A stretch of 64,000 nt of DNA from Novosphingobium sp. (GTDB lineage Bacteria > Pseudomonadota > Alphaproteobacteria > Sphingomonadales > Sphingomonadaceae): assembly GCA_025356575.1 (NCBI GenBank), contig JANXSP010000099.1, positions 1-64,000 of the forward strand, written 5' to 3'. This document shows, piece by piece, positions 16,195 through 25,527 of this stretch. A model generated the notes under the pieces. It searched no databases, was not told where the DNA came from, and was given only the letters and a program-made list of their open reading frames with translations. How positions within the stretch are numbered: position 1 is the first letter of the stretch; each line of letters begins with the position of its first letter. Made by a program: the position numbers and the translations under genes.

Positions 16195-17403
16195 ATGAAC
16201 GTGGCAACCGCACCTGTACTGATGGCCGACCAGGGCCGCACGATCGATCCCGATGAAGAGGCCGCGTTCCTCGACGCGATCGACCGCTGGCTCGAACGTT
16301 CGGTCATCCCGGTGGTGATGCACCATGATCACGGCGACATCTGGCCGGCCAAACTGGTCGACGAGATGGCCGAGATGGGCCTGTTCGGTGCGACTATCGG
16401 CCAGGAATACGGCGGGCTCGGCCTGCCGGCGACGACATATGCCAAGATCGTCATGCGGATATCTTCGTACTGGATGGCGATTACCGGGATCTTCAATTCG
16501 CACCTGATCATGGCCGCCGCGCTCGAACGCTTCGGCACCCCGGCGCAGAAGTCGAAATGGCTCCCCAAGTTCGCCAGCGGCGAGATCCGCGGCGGGCTCG
16601 CGCTGACCGAACCCAACGCGGGGACCGACCTTCAGGCGATCCGCACCGTGGCGGTGCGAGACGGCGACGATTACGTCATCACCGGTACCAAGACGTGGAT
16701 TTCCAACGCATTGAACGGCAGCTGCTTCGCGCTGCTGGTCAAGACCGACCCCGCCGCCAACCCGCGCTACCAGGGGATGAGCCTGTTCATCGCCGACAAG
16801 CGGGCCGGAGAAGCGGGAGCGGGCTTCACCACCGGCAAAAAGTTCGAAAAGCTGGGATACAAGGCCATCGATTCGGCCGAACTGATCTTCGACAACTACC
16901 GCATCCCCGCCGACCAGCTGATCGGTGAGGTCGAAGGTCAGGGGTTCTTCCAGGCCACCGGTGGGCTCGAGCTGGGACGGATCAACGTCGCCGCGCGCGG
17001 GGTCGGTCTGGCCGAGGGATCGCTGCGGCTCGCCACCACTTATGCCCAGCAGCGCGAGACGATGGGCAAGCCGATCGCGCAGCACCAGGCGATCCAGCTG
17101 AAGCTGGGCGAAATGGTCACGCGCGCCCGCGCCGCACGCCTGCTGACGATGGACGCCGCCGAAGCGTATGATCGCGGCGATCGCTGCGACATGGAAGCAG
17201 GCATGGCCAAGTTTTTCGCGAGCGAGGCCGCGGTTGAAAACAGCCAGGACGCGATGCGGATCTACGGCGGCTACAGCTATTCCAAGGAATACGACATCGA
17301 GCGCTACTATCGCGATTCGATGTTGATGTGCATCGGCGAAGGCACCAATGAAATGCAGCGGATGATCATTGCCAAGCAGTGGCTCAAGGCGAACCCGATC
17401 TGA
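16195..17403 (+). CDS. Acyl-CoA dehydrogenase
   Basis: This 402-residue flavoenzyme is of the short-chain acyl-CoA dehydrogenase type, with LALTEPNAGTD, the helical-domain QRETMGKPIAQHQ and the GEGTNEMQ catalytic-Glu region near the C-terminus. It could dehydrogenate a saturated branched diacyl-CoA such as methylsuccinyl-CoA, feeding the MaoC and CitE-like steps. Two ATGs are possible; GAGGA placed upstream favours 16195 over 16186. Its stop overlaps the CoA-transferase start as TGATG. A gene of this family also sits inside the Pseudomonas itaconate cluster. Confidence 0.92.
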   Translation: MNVATAPVLMADQGRTIDPDEEAAFLDAIDRWLERSVIPVVMHHDHGDIWPAKLVDEMAEMGLFGATIGQEYGGLGLPATTYAKIVMRISSYWMAITGIFNSHLIMAAALERFGTPAQKSKWLPKFASGEIRGGLALTEPNAGTDLQAIRTVAVRDGDDYVITGTKTWISNALNGSCFALLVKTDPAANPRYQGMSLFIADKRAGEAGAGFTTGKKFEKLGYKAIDSAELIFDNYRIPADQLIGEVEGQGFFQATGGLELGRINVAARGVGLAEGSLRLATTYAQQRETMGKPIAQHQAIQLKLGEMVTRARAARLLTMDAAEAYDRGDRCDMEAGMAKFFASEAAVENSQDAMRIYGGYSYSKEYDIERYYRDSMLMCIGEGTNEMQRMIIAKQWLKANPI

Positions 17404-18605
17404 TGCACTTGCCGCTTACCGGTTTCCGCGTGATCAGCGTCGAGCAATACGGCGCGGGTCCGTATGGAACGATGTTCCTTGCCCAACTCGGCGCGGACGT
17501 CATCAAGATCGAGCCGCCGCAGAAGAACGGAAAAGGCGGCGGCGACACCGCGCGCGGGGTTGGTCCGCACTATCTGCGCGAGAATGAGAGCCTGTATTTC
17601 CAGGCCTTCAACCTCAACAAGCGCTCGCTCACGCTCGATCTCAACAGCGCCGAGGGCCAGGCGATCTTCCGCAAGCTGGCGGCAACTTCGCACGCGGTCG
17701 CCAACAACATGCGCGGCGATCTGCCCGCGAAATTGGGGCTGACCTACGCGGCGCTCGCGGACCTCAATCCCGCTATCGTCTGCGCGCACCTGTCCGCCTA
17801 CGGGCGGGACAACGCGCGCGCTAAATGGCCGGGTTACGACTATCTGATGCAGGCCGAGGCCGGCTATTGCGCGTTGACCGGCGATCCCGCGGGCGAACCG
17901 CAGCGGATGGGGCTGTCGATGGTCGATTTCATGACCGGCACCGTGATGGCGATCGGCTTGCTTGCCGCGCTGGTCGATGCCCAGCGCACGGGCACCGGCC
18001 GCGATGTCGATACCGACCTGCTTTCCGCGGCGGTCCACCAGACCAGCTATCCCGCGCTGTGGTACATGAACCACGGCACCGCGACCGACCGCACCCCGCG
18101 CTCGGCGCATCCGACCGCGACCCCGAGCCAGATGTTCCGCGCCGCGGACGGGTGGATGTTCGTCATGTGCCAATTGCCCAAGTTCTGGGATCTCATGGTC
18201 ACTCGGATCGGGCACCCGGAGCTGGCCGAAGACGCACGATTTACGACCAACGAGGCGCGGCTCGAGCACCGCGGTGCGTTGTCCGATGCGCTCGATGCGA
18301 TCTTCGGGCAGCAGCCGGTGGCGCACTGGCAGGGCCTGCTGGAAGGGTATGTGCCGGTCGCCCCGGTCAACTCGCTCGAGGCGGCAATGGACAACCCGTG
18401 GCTCGAGACCACGGGAATGCGCGACAGTGTCGATCATCCCGATCTGCCCGGGATGCAAATCCTCGCCAGCCCGATCCGGCTCGACGGGCAGCGCCTGCCC
18501 AACCGCGCGGCGCCGCTGCTCGGGGCGGACAGTGCCGCAATCCTGGGCGATCTCGGCTATGACGCGGCGGAATTCACGCGGCTGCGCAACGCGGGCGTGG
18601 TCTGA
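17403..18605 (+). CDS. Class III (CaiB/BaiF) CoA-transferase 1
   Basis: This 400-residue family III CoA-transferase has the catalytic Asp at about 175 in MVDFMTG and the N-terminal GADVIKIEPP nucleotide-fold motif. It moves CoA between carboxylic acids through an aspartyl-CoA anhydride. The ATG overlaps the dehydrogenase stop (TGATG). With the adjacent CoA-transferase 2 it may form a heteromer, or each may activate a different acid or isomer. Donor and acceptor are unknown; succinyl-CoA and an itaconate-like diacid are plausible by analogy. Confidence 0.92.
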   Translation: MHLPLTGFRVISVEQYGAGPYGTMFLAQLGADVIKIEPPQKNGKGGGDTARGVGPHYLRENESLYFQAFNLNKRSLTLDLNSAEGQAIFRKLAATSHAVANNMRGDLPAKLGLTYAALADLNPAIVCAHLSAYGRDNARAKWPGYDYLMQAEAGYCALTGDPAGEPQRMGLSMVDFMTGTVMAIGLLAALVDAQRTGTGRDVDTDLLSAAVHQTSYPALWYMNHGTATDRTPRSAHPTATPSQMFRAADGWMFVMCQLPKFWDLMVTRIGHPELAEDARFTTNEARLEHRGALSDALDAIFGQQPVAHWQGLLEGYVPVAPVNSLEAAMDNPWLETTGMRDSVDHPDLPGMQILASPIRLDGQRLPNRAAPLLGADSAAILGDLGYDAAEFTRLRNAGVV

Positions 18606-19700
18606 ATGGGCAAGCTTGGCGGGATCACCGTTATCGATCTGACGCAGTTTCTGCCCGGTCCGATGCTGAGCGTGATGATGGCCGATCACGGCGCGCGCGT
18701 AATCAAGATCGAACCGCCCGCGGGTGACCCGGTGCGCACGCAGGCGCCGTTCGAAGGCGGAAATTCGGTGTGGTTCACCCAGCTCAACCGCGGCAAGGAA
18801 AGCCTGACGCTGGACCTCAAGAGCGAGGCCGGCAAAACGGCGCTACGCGCACTGATCGCCGGTGCCGATGTCTTCCTCGAAGGGTTTCGCCCCGGCGTCA
18901 TGGCCCGGCTCGGGTTCGATTATCCCGCGGTCAAGGCGCTGAACCCGCGCATCGTCTACTGCTCGATCTCCGCCTTCGGCCAGCACGGCGCGCTCGCCCA
19001 GCACCCGGCACACGACATGGCGGTGCAGGCACTGGCCGGGTTCCTGAGCGTCAACGACGGGGCAGACGGGATGCCGGTCGTCCCCGGTGCGCCCGCAGCC
19101 GACATGGCCGCCGGGCTGACTGCGCTGGCGGCCGTGCTGATGGCGCTGATCGGGCGCGAGCGGAGCGGCCAGGGCGATTACATCGATACCGCGATGTTCG
19201 ACAGCCTGCTCCCCTGGGCTGCCCACACCGCGGGCAGCGCGATCATGGGCGGGGACGCGCCGAGATCGTCGGCGCAGCGCTCGCTGGGTGGTGCGGGATT
19301 TTACCAGGTGTACCGGACAAGCGATGGGCATCATGTGGTACTGGGCGGACGCGAGCTCAAGTTCGCGCGCAATCTGCTTGGCGCGCTCAACCGCGAAGAC
19401 CTGCTGCCCCTGGCCGAAGCGCCTGCGGGTGAACAGGACGCGCTGATTGCTTTTCTGCGCGATACGTTCGCCGGCAGAACGCGCGCGGAATGGATCGCGT
19501 GGTTCGCGCAGCTCGATGTCGCCTTCGCGCCCGTACTGAATTTCCGCGAGGCCCTCGACGAGCCCCATATCGCCGAGCGCGGCTTGCTGGTTATGGCCGG
19601 CGGGGCGCACCACATCGCTCCGCCGATTCGCTTCGATTCCGAACCCGATTGGCACCCCGGCGCCGTACCCGCCCAGGCGCCCGGCCAGGCGCCGCAATGA
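18606..19700 (+). CDS. Class III (CaiB/BaiF) CoA-transferase 2
   Basis: This 364-residue protein starts on the base after the previous stop. It has ARVIKIEPP, the LNRGKESLTLDLKS motif typical of the family and a catalytic Asp at about 166 in AADMAAG. It is the last gene of the citE-like operon and converges on gntR with 17 bp between stops. Two CaiB proteins in tandem are often found where two stereo- or regio-isomeric acids are activated, but this cannot be tested from sequence. Confidence 0.92.
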   Translation: MGKLGGITVIDLTQFLPGPMLSVMMADHGARVIKIEPPAGDPVRTQAPFEGGNSVWFTQLNRGKESLTLDLKSEAGKTALRALIAGADVFLEGFRPGVMARLGFDYPAVKALNPRIVYCSISAFGQHGALAQHPAHDMAVQALAGFLSVNDGADGMPVVPGAPAADMAAGLTALAAVLMALIGRERSGQGDYIDTAMFDSLLPWAAHTAGSAIMGGDAPRSSAQRSLGGAGFYQVYRTSDGHHVVLGGRELKFARNLLGALNREDLLPLAEAPAGEQDALIAFLRDTFAGRTRAEWIAWFAQLDVAFAPVLNFREALDEPHIAERGLLVMAGGAHHIAPPIRFDSEPDWHPGAVPAQAPGQAPQ

Positions 19701-19717
19701 ACCCGGTCGCGTGCGGG

Positions 19718-20473
19718 TCAGCTATCGACGTCGATGTGCATCGAATAGGCAAAACGGTCGCCCGGATGGTGGCTGACCGAAACCTCGAACAGGCGCCCCT
19801 TGGTGTCGAAATAGCAGCGCAGGATTTGCAGCACGGCGCTCCCCCGCTTGAGTTCGAGCGCGGCCGCGACGGGCGCGGTGGCGATCACCGCCTGGATATC
19901 CTGGGTAACCTTGCCGACAGCGGTGCCCGAATAGGTTTCGATTTGTCCGAACAGCGTGCCCGCGCTGAGATCGAGCCGCTCGGCCGCTCCGGCAAGGCGC
20001 GGGTGGAAATAGGCGTCGGTGGCCGCAAGCGGACGGTCATCGCCTTCCTGGCGGCGCACGCCGGTAAAGCACAGCCAGCTGCCCGCGGTATCCTCGGCGA
20101 TTTGTTCGCAGACCTTTGCGGGAATGGCACAATCGCTGCGCCGTTCGTAGGTGACGTGCGTATCGCGTGCGTACTGGAGGATTTCGCCGACATTGGACAG
20201 CGGCTGGTGGAGCGTGCCGCCGCGCGCCGCCGCGGGCTGGACGGTAGTGCCCGAGCCGCGCCGCCGCGCGATCAAGCCTTCTCCCTGCAACCGCCGCAGC
20301 GCCTCGCGCACGGTGAAGCGGCTAATCGAGTAATGCTGGCACAGTTCGCTTTCGGTGGGGAACTGCCGCGATCCGGCATATTTGCCGGCAAGGATCTCGG
20401 CGCGAAGTTCGGCGGCGATCTGCAGGTAACGGGGCGGCGCGCGGTCGGGCATGACGGTAGCCAGGTCGTTCAA
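19718..20473 (-). CDS. GntR family regulator, HutC type (UTRA domain)
   Basis: This 251-residue regulator has an N-terminal winged helix (about 15-78) with RYLQIAAELRAEI, FPTESELCQHY and SRFTVREALRRL, followed by GLI-x-RRRGSGT. The C-terminal UTRA ligand-binding domain ends with LFEVSVSHHPGDRFAY. HutC-type repressors bind GT-x-TA-x-AC-like palindromes and release DNA when a pathway metabolite binds UTRA. GGGAG exactly 6 nt upstream supports a TTG start at 20473; the ATG at 20452 is the alternative. An operator-like site lies 67 bp upstream of the TTG, suggesting autoregulation. It is the best candidate for controlling the TTGTCCGGACAA regulon. Confidence 0.92.
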   Translation of the reverse strand: MNDLATVMPDRAPPRYLQIAAELRAEILAGKYAGSRQFPTESELCQHYSISRFTVREALRRLQGEGLIARRRGSGTTVQPAAARGGTLHQPLSNVGEILQYARDTHVTYERRSDCAIPAKVCEQIAEDTAGSWLCFTGVRRQEGDDRPLAATDAYFHPRLAGAAERLDLSAGTLFGQIETYSGTAVGKVTQDIQAVIATAPVAAALELKRGSAVLQILRCYFDTKGRLFEVSVSHHPGDRFAYSMHIDVDS

Positions 20474-20514
20474 AGCGTACTCCCGCGGTCGCGTTCCGCC
20501 AGCGAGTCGGTTCG

Positions 20515-21738
20515 ATGAGCGAGCCGCTGCTGGTGCAACTTGTCCGGACTTTAGCCCGGCCCATCGGCGAAAGCGATAGGGCACGTGCGCGGCTCCATTT
20601 GCTCGATTGGCTGGCCTGCGTCGCGGGGGCGCGGGAGAGCGCGGTGGCCGGTGCGCTGAACCCGATGCAGTCCGACCGGATGATCAACGCGGCGTTCCTC
20701 GGCAACGTGCTCGAGATGGACGATATCCACCGCACCGCCCTGCTCCATCCCGGCCCGGTGATCTGGCCTTGCGCGCTGATCGAGGATTTCAGCGATCTCG
20801 ACGCCGTGCTCGACGCGGCGATCGCCGGCTACGAGGTCATGATCGCGGTCGGGGCGACGTTCGATGCGCGGCACTATGCGTTTTATCACCCGACTACGAC
20901 CGCGGGGGTGTTCGGCGCGGCGGCGACATTGGCGAAGGGACGGCAATTGGACCCCGAGCGCTTCGCGAACGCGCTGGCACTAGCGGGTTCGGTAACAGGC
21001 GGCTTGTGGCAGATGCACCGCGAGCCGGTCACCGCCAAGCAGTGGCACGCCGCGCACGCGCTCCAGACCGGGCGGGGAGCCGCCGAATACGCGGACATGG
21101 GGATCACCGGGCCGCTCAGCGTGCTCGAGGGTCCGCAGGGGATCTACGCGGCGACGTGCGATCGGCCGAACGCGATGACGTTCCCCGACCAGTGGCGTAT
21201 TCACGAGGTCAGCTTCAAGCCCTGGGCGGCGTGCCGCCACGCGCATCCGGCGATCGATTGCGCGCTCGAACTGCGCGCAGCGGGCAAGCTGACCGCGCCG
21301 TTCCGCGTCGAAACCTATGCCGACGCGCTGGCGTTCTGCGACCGGTCCGACCCGGTGACCGAGGCCGAGGCCAAATTCTCGCTCCAGCACGCGGTCGCGG
21401 TCATCGCCGACGGCCGCGACGCGGGGCCCGAGGACTTTACCCCGGAGGCGATCTCCGCACTCGCCCCGCTGCGCGCGCTGGTCACCGTGACCGAAGCGCC
21501 CGAGATCACCGCGCGTTATCCGGCGCACTTCGGCGCGCGCGTGAACGGCTTCGAACTGATCGACGCCCGCGGCGATCCCGAACGCCCGGTGAGCGAGGCG
21601 GATGTTATTGCCAAGATGCACGCGCTCGCCGCGTGGGGCGGACTTGCCGGGGAACACGCCGAGCGTGCGACCGAACTGGCGCTGCGCGGCAACGACGCGG
21701 GCGCGATTTCGGCGCTGCTGGCGGAGTGGCTGGCATGA
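20515..21738 (+). CDS. MmgE/PrpD family protein 1
   Basis: This 407-residue member of the MmgE/PrpD family (2-methylcitrate dehydratase, cis-aconitate decarboxylase, related isomerases) shows the N-terminal LLDWLACVAG pattern, the conserved helical segment with HPTTTAGVFGAAATLAKG, and FKPWAACRHAHPAID in the C-terminal domain. It is the first gene of a nine-gene plus-strand operon and is divergent from gntR with only 41 bp between the starts. An operator-like sequence lies 25 bp inside this frame. The ATG at 20515 has no clear Shine-Dalgarno; a GTG at 20533 is possible. The substrate is probably a tricarboxylic or branched acid. Confidence 0.88.
   Translation: MSEPLLVQLVRTLARPIGESDRARARLHLLDWLACVAGARESAVAGALNPMQSDRMINAAFLGNVLEMDDIHRTALLHPGPVIWPCALIEDFSDLDAVLDAAIAGYEVMIAVGATFDARHYAFYHPTTTAGVFGAAATLAKGRQLDPERFANALALAGSVTGGLWQMHREPVTAKQWHAAHALQTGRGAAEYADMGITGPLSVLEGPQGIYAATCDRPNAMTFPDQWRIHEVSFKPWAACRHAHPAIDCALELRAAGKLTAPFRVETYADALAFCDRSDPVTEAEAKFSLQHAVAVIADGRDAGPEDFTPEAISALAPLRALVTVTEAPEITARYPAHFGARVNGFELIDARGDPERPVSEADVIAKMHALAAWGGLAGEHAERATELALRGNDAGAISALLAEWLA
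20540..20551 (-). promoter_or_regulatory. Operator-like TTGTCCGGACTT upstream of gntR
   Basis: One base differs from the full palindrome. It lies 67 bp upstream of the proposed gntR TTG start and inside the N-terminal codons of the divergent MmgE/PrpD gene. It could give gntR autorepression and act as a roadblock or downstream operator for the divergent operon. As it overlaps coding sequence, chance is not excluded. Confidence 0.6.
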
Positions 21739-23015
21739 CCGCCACCGCCGATCTGCTTGCCTTTGCCGCCGCCGATCACATCCTGCCGGCAGCCGTGCGC
21801 GCCGACGCGGTGCGGCTGCTCGGCGACACGCTGATGGTTGGCGCGGCAGGGGTCGGCGCGCCGGGTGAACCTGCGATCCTGACTGGCGCGCGCGGGTTCG
21901 GCAGCGGAGAAGAAGCGCGCCTGCTCGGCACCGGCGAGCGCCTGCCTGCGCCTTCCGCGGGCTTCGTCAACGGCTACCGCATTCATTGCCTCGAATGGGA
22001 CGCAGTCCATGAACCGGCAGTCGTCCATGCGATGAGCGTCGTCACCGCGGCGCTGGGGGCGGCGATCGATCGGCGCGGCGGGTGCGATCCCGAAGCCGCT
22101 CTAACCGCGCTCGCGATCGGCGTCGATGTCGCCAGCGGGTTGGGCCTGGCCGCGACCAGCGGCCTGCGCTTCTTCCGTCCCGCCACCGCCGGGGTGATCG
22201 GCGCAGCGCTGGCGGTGGCGCGGATCGACGGGGCCCCGCTCGATCACGCGCTCGGCCTCGCCTATTCGAGCGCGGCGGGCACGATGCAGGCGCATATCGA
22301 AGGCTCGATCGCGCTGCCGTTCCAGGTCGCCAATGCCGCCCGCGCGGCGGTTGCGGCAAGCGATCTTGCGGGCGCCGGGTTTACCGGGCCGCTCGACGCG
22401 CTTGAAGGGCCGTTCGGATATTTCAGCCTGATCGACGAAGGCAACCTGGCAACCTATACGCGCGATCTGGGAGACGTATGGCGGATCGCCGAGATCAGCA
22501 CCAAGCCGTTTCCCTCCGGCCGTGCCAGCCATGCGGCGCTAGGGGCCCTGCAGCCGTTCGCCAGGCAGCATGTTGCGGAGATCACGCTCGCCGCGCCGCC
22601 GCTCATCCACCGCCTCGTCGGGCGGCCTTGCACCTCCGAAATGTCCCCAGCCTACGCCCGGTTGTGCCTGCCTTTCCTGGCCGCGCTAATGCTGCGCGAT
22701 GGCCGGATCGACCCGCGGGCTTTTACGCCCGAGACGCTGGGTGATGCCGATCTTGCGGCAGGATCGGCAAGGTTTTCCCTCATCGCCGACGGCAGCACCG
22801 ATCCCAATGCCCTGTTTCCGCAAAAGCTGACCGTGACGCTGGGTTCGGGCGAGCGGCATGTGGCCGAAATCCCCGATACGCTTGGGAGCCCGGCCGCGCC
22901 GCTGGACCCTGCGCAATCGCTGGCAAAGACCTCGCTCGCGCGCGATCTTGCGCCGGTCGGGTGCGACTCCCGCCTGTTTTCCAGTCCCCTCGCCTATTTC
23001 ACGGAGCCGCAATGA
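21735..23015 (+). CDS. MmgE/PrpD family protein 2
   Basis: This 426-residue second MmgE/PrpD member shows VRLLGDTLMVGAAG, NGYRIHCLEWDAVHEP, GLRFFRPATAGVIGAALAVA and TKPFPSGRASHAAL. Its ATG overlaps the previous stop as ATGA. It is diverged from the first copy, so the pair may be a heteromer or two sequential dehydratase, isomerase or decarboxylase enzymes. A PrpD-family gene is also part of the Pseudomonas itaconate cluster, which fits the CitE-MaoC-CoA-transferase set next door. The reaction is not predictable. Confidence 0.88.
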   Translation: MTATADLLAFAAADHILPAAVRADAVRLLGDTLMVGAAGVGAPGEPAILTGARGFGSGEEARLLGTGERLPAPSAGFVNGYRIHCLEWDAVHEPAVVHAMSVVTAALGAAIDRRGGCDPEAALTALAIGVDVASGLGLAATSGLRFFRPATAGVIGAALAVARIDGAPLDHALGLAYSSAAGTMQAHIEGSIALPFQVANAARAAVAASDLAGAGFTGPLDALEGPFGYFSLIDEGNLATYTRDLGDVWRIAEISTKPFPSGRASHAALGALQPFARQHVAEITLAAPPLIHRLVGRPCTSEMSPAYARLCLPFLAALMLRDGRIDPRAFTPETLGDADLAAGSARFSLIADGSTDPNALFPQKLTVTLGSGERHVAEIPDTLGSPAAPLDPAQSLAKTSLARDLAPVGCDSRLFSSPLAYFTEPQ

Positions 23016-24376
23016 GCTTTCCGACCTATTTCGAAGCGCTCGATATCAAGGCGATGCTCGCCGACTATCCGATCGGCGACGCGTTCACCGCGCGGTACAG
23101 GGCAATGAGCCGAGACGAGCTCAACGCTGTCCAGGAACGCCAGTTCACCCGCCTTATGGCGCGCGGTTGGCAGGTGCCATTCTACCAGCGGCTGTGGGGT
23201 GCCAGGGGCATCGAACCCGGCGATATCCGCGGCCTGGCGGACATCACCAAGCTGCCGGTTTACGACAAGACCGATCTTATGGCCTCGATCGCCGCGCATC
23301 CGCCCTATGGCGATTTCGCGGGGATGGGCGGCGACGACCGCCCGCCGACGATCTTCCACACCACCAGCGGCACAACCGGCAAGCCGCAGACGCTGATGTT
23401 CGGGCCGAAGGGGCGCGAGATCACCAACCTGCTGGTCGGGCGCATGTACCGCTGGCAGGGGCTGAGCCCGCGCGACGTGGTCCATTCGGTCTATGGCCAC
23501 GGGATGATCAATGGCGGACATTATATCCGCGAAGCCGTAACGCATTTCACCAACTCGGTGTTCCTCTCTGCCGGCACGGGAATCGAGACGCGCTCGGTCA
23601 ACCAGGTCCAGCTGATGGCCGATTTCGGGGTGACGGTGATGGTCGGGTTCGTCGACTATATCCGCAAGCTTGCCGAAGTGGCCGAGGCTGAAAAGATGTT
23701 CGACCGGATCAAGCTCAAGATGATCATCGGCCATCTCGGCACCGAGGACCGCGCCGCGACCGAAGCCGCGTGGCACGGCGCCAAGGCGTTTGACTGGTAC
23801 GGGGTCGGCGATACCGGATCGATCGCCGGAGAAGGCCCCGAGCGCGACGGGCTTTATGTGTGGGAGGACGCGCAGTTTCTCGAACTGCTTGGGGTCGAGG
23901 ACGGCGCACCCGTGGCCAAGGGTGAAACCGGCGACATGGTCGTCACTTGCCTGTTCAAGGACGACATCGCGCCGTGCATCCGCTTCAACACCCACGACAT
24001 CACGCATGAACTGGACGGCCGCGGCGAGCTCGCGTTCAAGCGCATCGCCGGCTTCAAGGGGCGCAGCGACAACATGGTCAAGCTGCGGGGGATCAACCTT
24101 TTCCCCCACGCCATCGCCGCGCTGATCGAGAACCGCGCCGACCTTACCGGCGAATACGTATGCAACGTCCGCCGCGATGCCGGCGGGCGCGATGCGATGG
24201 AGGTGACGATCGAAAGCCGCGGCGGAAGTGCGAGACAAGAGCTGGCGGAAACGCTGCGGCGCGGGCTGGGGGTGGAGGTCGAGGTGACGCTGTGCGAACC
24301 CGGCGGCACCGCTAGCGCGACCCAGATCGATACCCGCCAGAAGCCGATCCGCCTGATCGACGAGCGCGGTCTTTGA
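23012..24376 (+). CDS. Phenylacetate-CoA ligase-like AMP-binding enzyme
   Basis: This 454-residue adenylate-forming enzyme is of the PaaK type: the P-loop motif TTSGTTGKPQ (117-126), a YGVGDTGSIAGE adenylate-binding segment, and KGRSDNMVKLRGINLFP in the C-terminal hinge. It activates a carboxylic acid to its CoA thioester using ATP. The substrate is unknown and need not be aromatic. It overlaps the PrpD-2 stop (ATGA) and the amidase start, so it is translated within the same operon. Confidence 0.9.
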   Translation: MSFPTYFEALDIKAMLADYPIGDAFTARYRAMSRDELNAVQERQFTRLMARGWQVPFYQRLWGARGIEPGDIRGLADITKLPVYDKTDLMASIAAHPPYGDFAGMGGDDRPPTIFHTTSGTTGKPQTLMFGPKGREITNLLVGRMYRWQGLSPRDVVHSVYGHGMINGGHYIREAVTHFTNSVFLSAGTGIETRSVNQVQLMADFGVTVMVGFVDYIRKLAEVAEAEKMFDRIKLKMIIGHLGTEDRAATEAAWHGAKAFDWYGVGDTGSIAGEGPERDGLYVWEDAQFLELLGVEDGAPVAKGETGDMVVTCLFKDDIAPCIRFNTHDITHELDGRGELAFKRIAGFKGRSDNMVKLRGINLFPHAIAALIENRADLTGEYVCNVRRDAGGRDAMEVTIESRGGSARQELAETLRRGLGVEVEVTLCEPGGTASATQIDTRQKPIRLIDERGL

Positions 24377-25515
24377 CAGATTTCGCCGATCTTGGCGCGT
24401 TCGTCGATATGGACCCCGCGGCGGCGTTCGGCACCGGTGTGCTTGGCGATGTGACGGTGGGGGTGAAGTCCAACATCGCGGTTGCGGGGCTGCCGCGCAC
24501 GGGCGGGATGGCGCACCTGCGCGGGCGGATCGCGCCCGCCGACGGCAAAGTTGTAGCGCAGTTGCGCGCCGCCGGCGCCAAAATCCTCGGCACGCTCAAC
24601 ATGCATGAGGCCGCGCTCGGCGCAACCACCGACAACGCGTTCTACGGGCGCACGCACAATCCCCACCATCGCGGCTTTTCCCCCGGAGGGTCGTCGGGCG
24701 GAAGCGGCGCGGCGGTCGCGGCGGGACTCTGCGACCTTGCGCTAGGGACCGACACGCTCGGCTCGGTGCGCATCCCGGCAGCGTATTGCGGGGTCTATGG
24801 CCTCAAGCCGACCGCTGGGGCAATCGCCGAAGAGGGGATGCTTTATCTAGACGCACGGTTCGATTCGATCGGCCCGCTGGCGCGCGATCTGTCGATGATC
24901 GAGCGGGCGTGGGGCGTTATCGGCAATGGCGCGGTCAGCGCCCCGTTCGCACGGGTGCTAACCCTGGCGAGCCTTGGCGGGGTCCAGTGCCAGCCTGCGG
25001 TGATCGAAGGCTACGAACGCGCGCTTGGCGCGTTACCCGCACTTCCCCTCAGCGAGATGTCGCTTCCGGGCGATCCAACCGCGATCCGCACGGCGGCGCT
25101 GGTTCACGCCGGACGCGCGCTGATCGCGTATCTCGGCGAAAACCGCGCCACCGTTTCGCCCGAACTCGCCATCATCCTCGATGCGGTGGATTCCCTGTCC
25201 GAGAATGAGCCCCTGCTTGCTGCCACCCGCACCGCAGTGCTCGACGCGTTCGGCGCCGACGGCGTGCTGATCATGCCGACCACGCCCCATGCGGCGTTCC
25301 CGCACGATACCCGCGCGCCCGCGAGCCAGGCCGATTTCACCACCCTCGCCAATATCGCCGGCCTGCCTGCGATCGCGTTGCCTGCGGGCCGCGATCATGA
25401 CGGGCTGCCAGTGTCGGTCCAGCTCGTCGGGCCGGCGGGATCGGAAACGCGCCTGATCGCGCTCGCCCGCATTCTCGATGCCGCGCTCGGCGGCTATGCA
25501 CCCCCTGTTTCCTGA
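24373..25515 (+). CDS. Amidase signature family protein
   Basis: This 380-residue amidase has the Ser-cisSer-Lys triad: Lys32 in VGVKSN, cis-Ser in GGSSGG (105-110) and the nucleophile Ser131 in TDTLGSVRIPA. It hydrolyses carboxamides to acid and ammonia. It is shorter than the typical 450-500 residues and lacks most of the N-terminal helical region. It starts at TTG 24373, overlapping the ligase stop (TTGA). In this operon it probably deamidates an intermediate, perhaps the half-amide formed by a PuuE-like hydrolase. Confidence 0.9.
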   Translation: MTDFADLGAFVDMDPAAAFGTGVLGDVTVGVKSNIAVAGLPRTGGMAHLRGRIAPADGKVVAQLRAAGAKILGTLNMHEAALGATTDNAFYGRTHNPHHRGFSPGGSSGGSGAAVAAGLCDLALGTDTLGSVRIPAAYCGVYGLKPTAGAIAEEGMLYLDARFDSIGPLARDLSMIERAWGVIGNGAVSAPFARVLTLASLGGVQCQPAVIEGYERALGALPALPLSEMSLPGDPTAIRTAALVHAGRALIAYLGENRATVSPELAIILDAVDSLSENEPLLAATRTAVLDAFGADGVLIMPTTPHAAFPHDTRAPASQADFTTLANIAGLPAIALPAGRDHDGLPVSVQLVGPAGSETRLIALARILDAALGGYAPPVS

Positions 25516-25527
25516 AGGAGAAGACCC

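Noticed and set aside
19943-19954. TTGTCCGAACAG inside the gntR coding region as a further operator
   Set aside because: It differs at two bases and lies within conserved coding sequence, far from a promoter.
22961-24376. A start for the PaaK-like ligase upstream at 22961
   Set aside because: That start would overlap the PrpD 3' end by 55 bases; ATG 23012 gives the usual ATGA overlap and a normal N-terminus.
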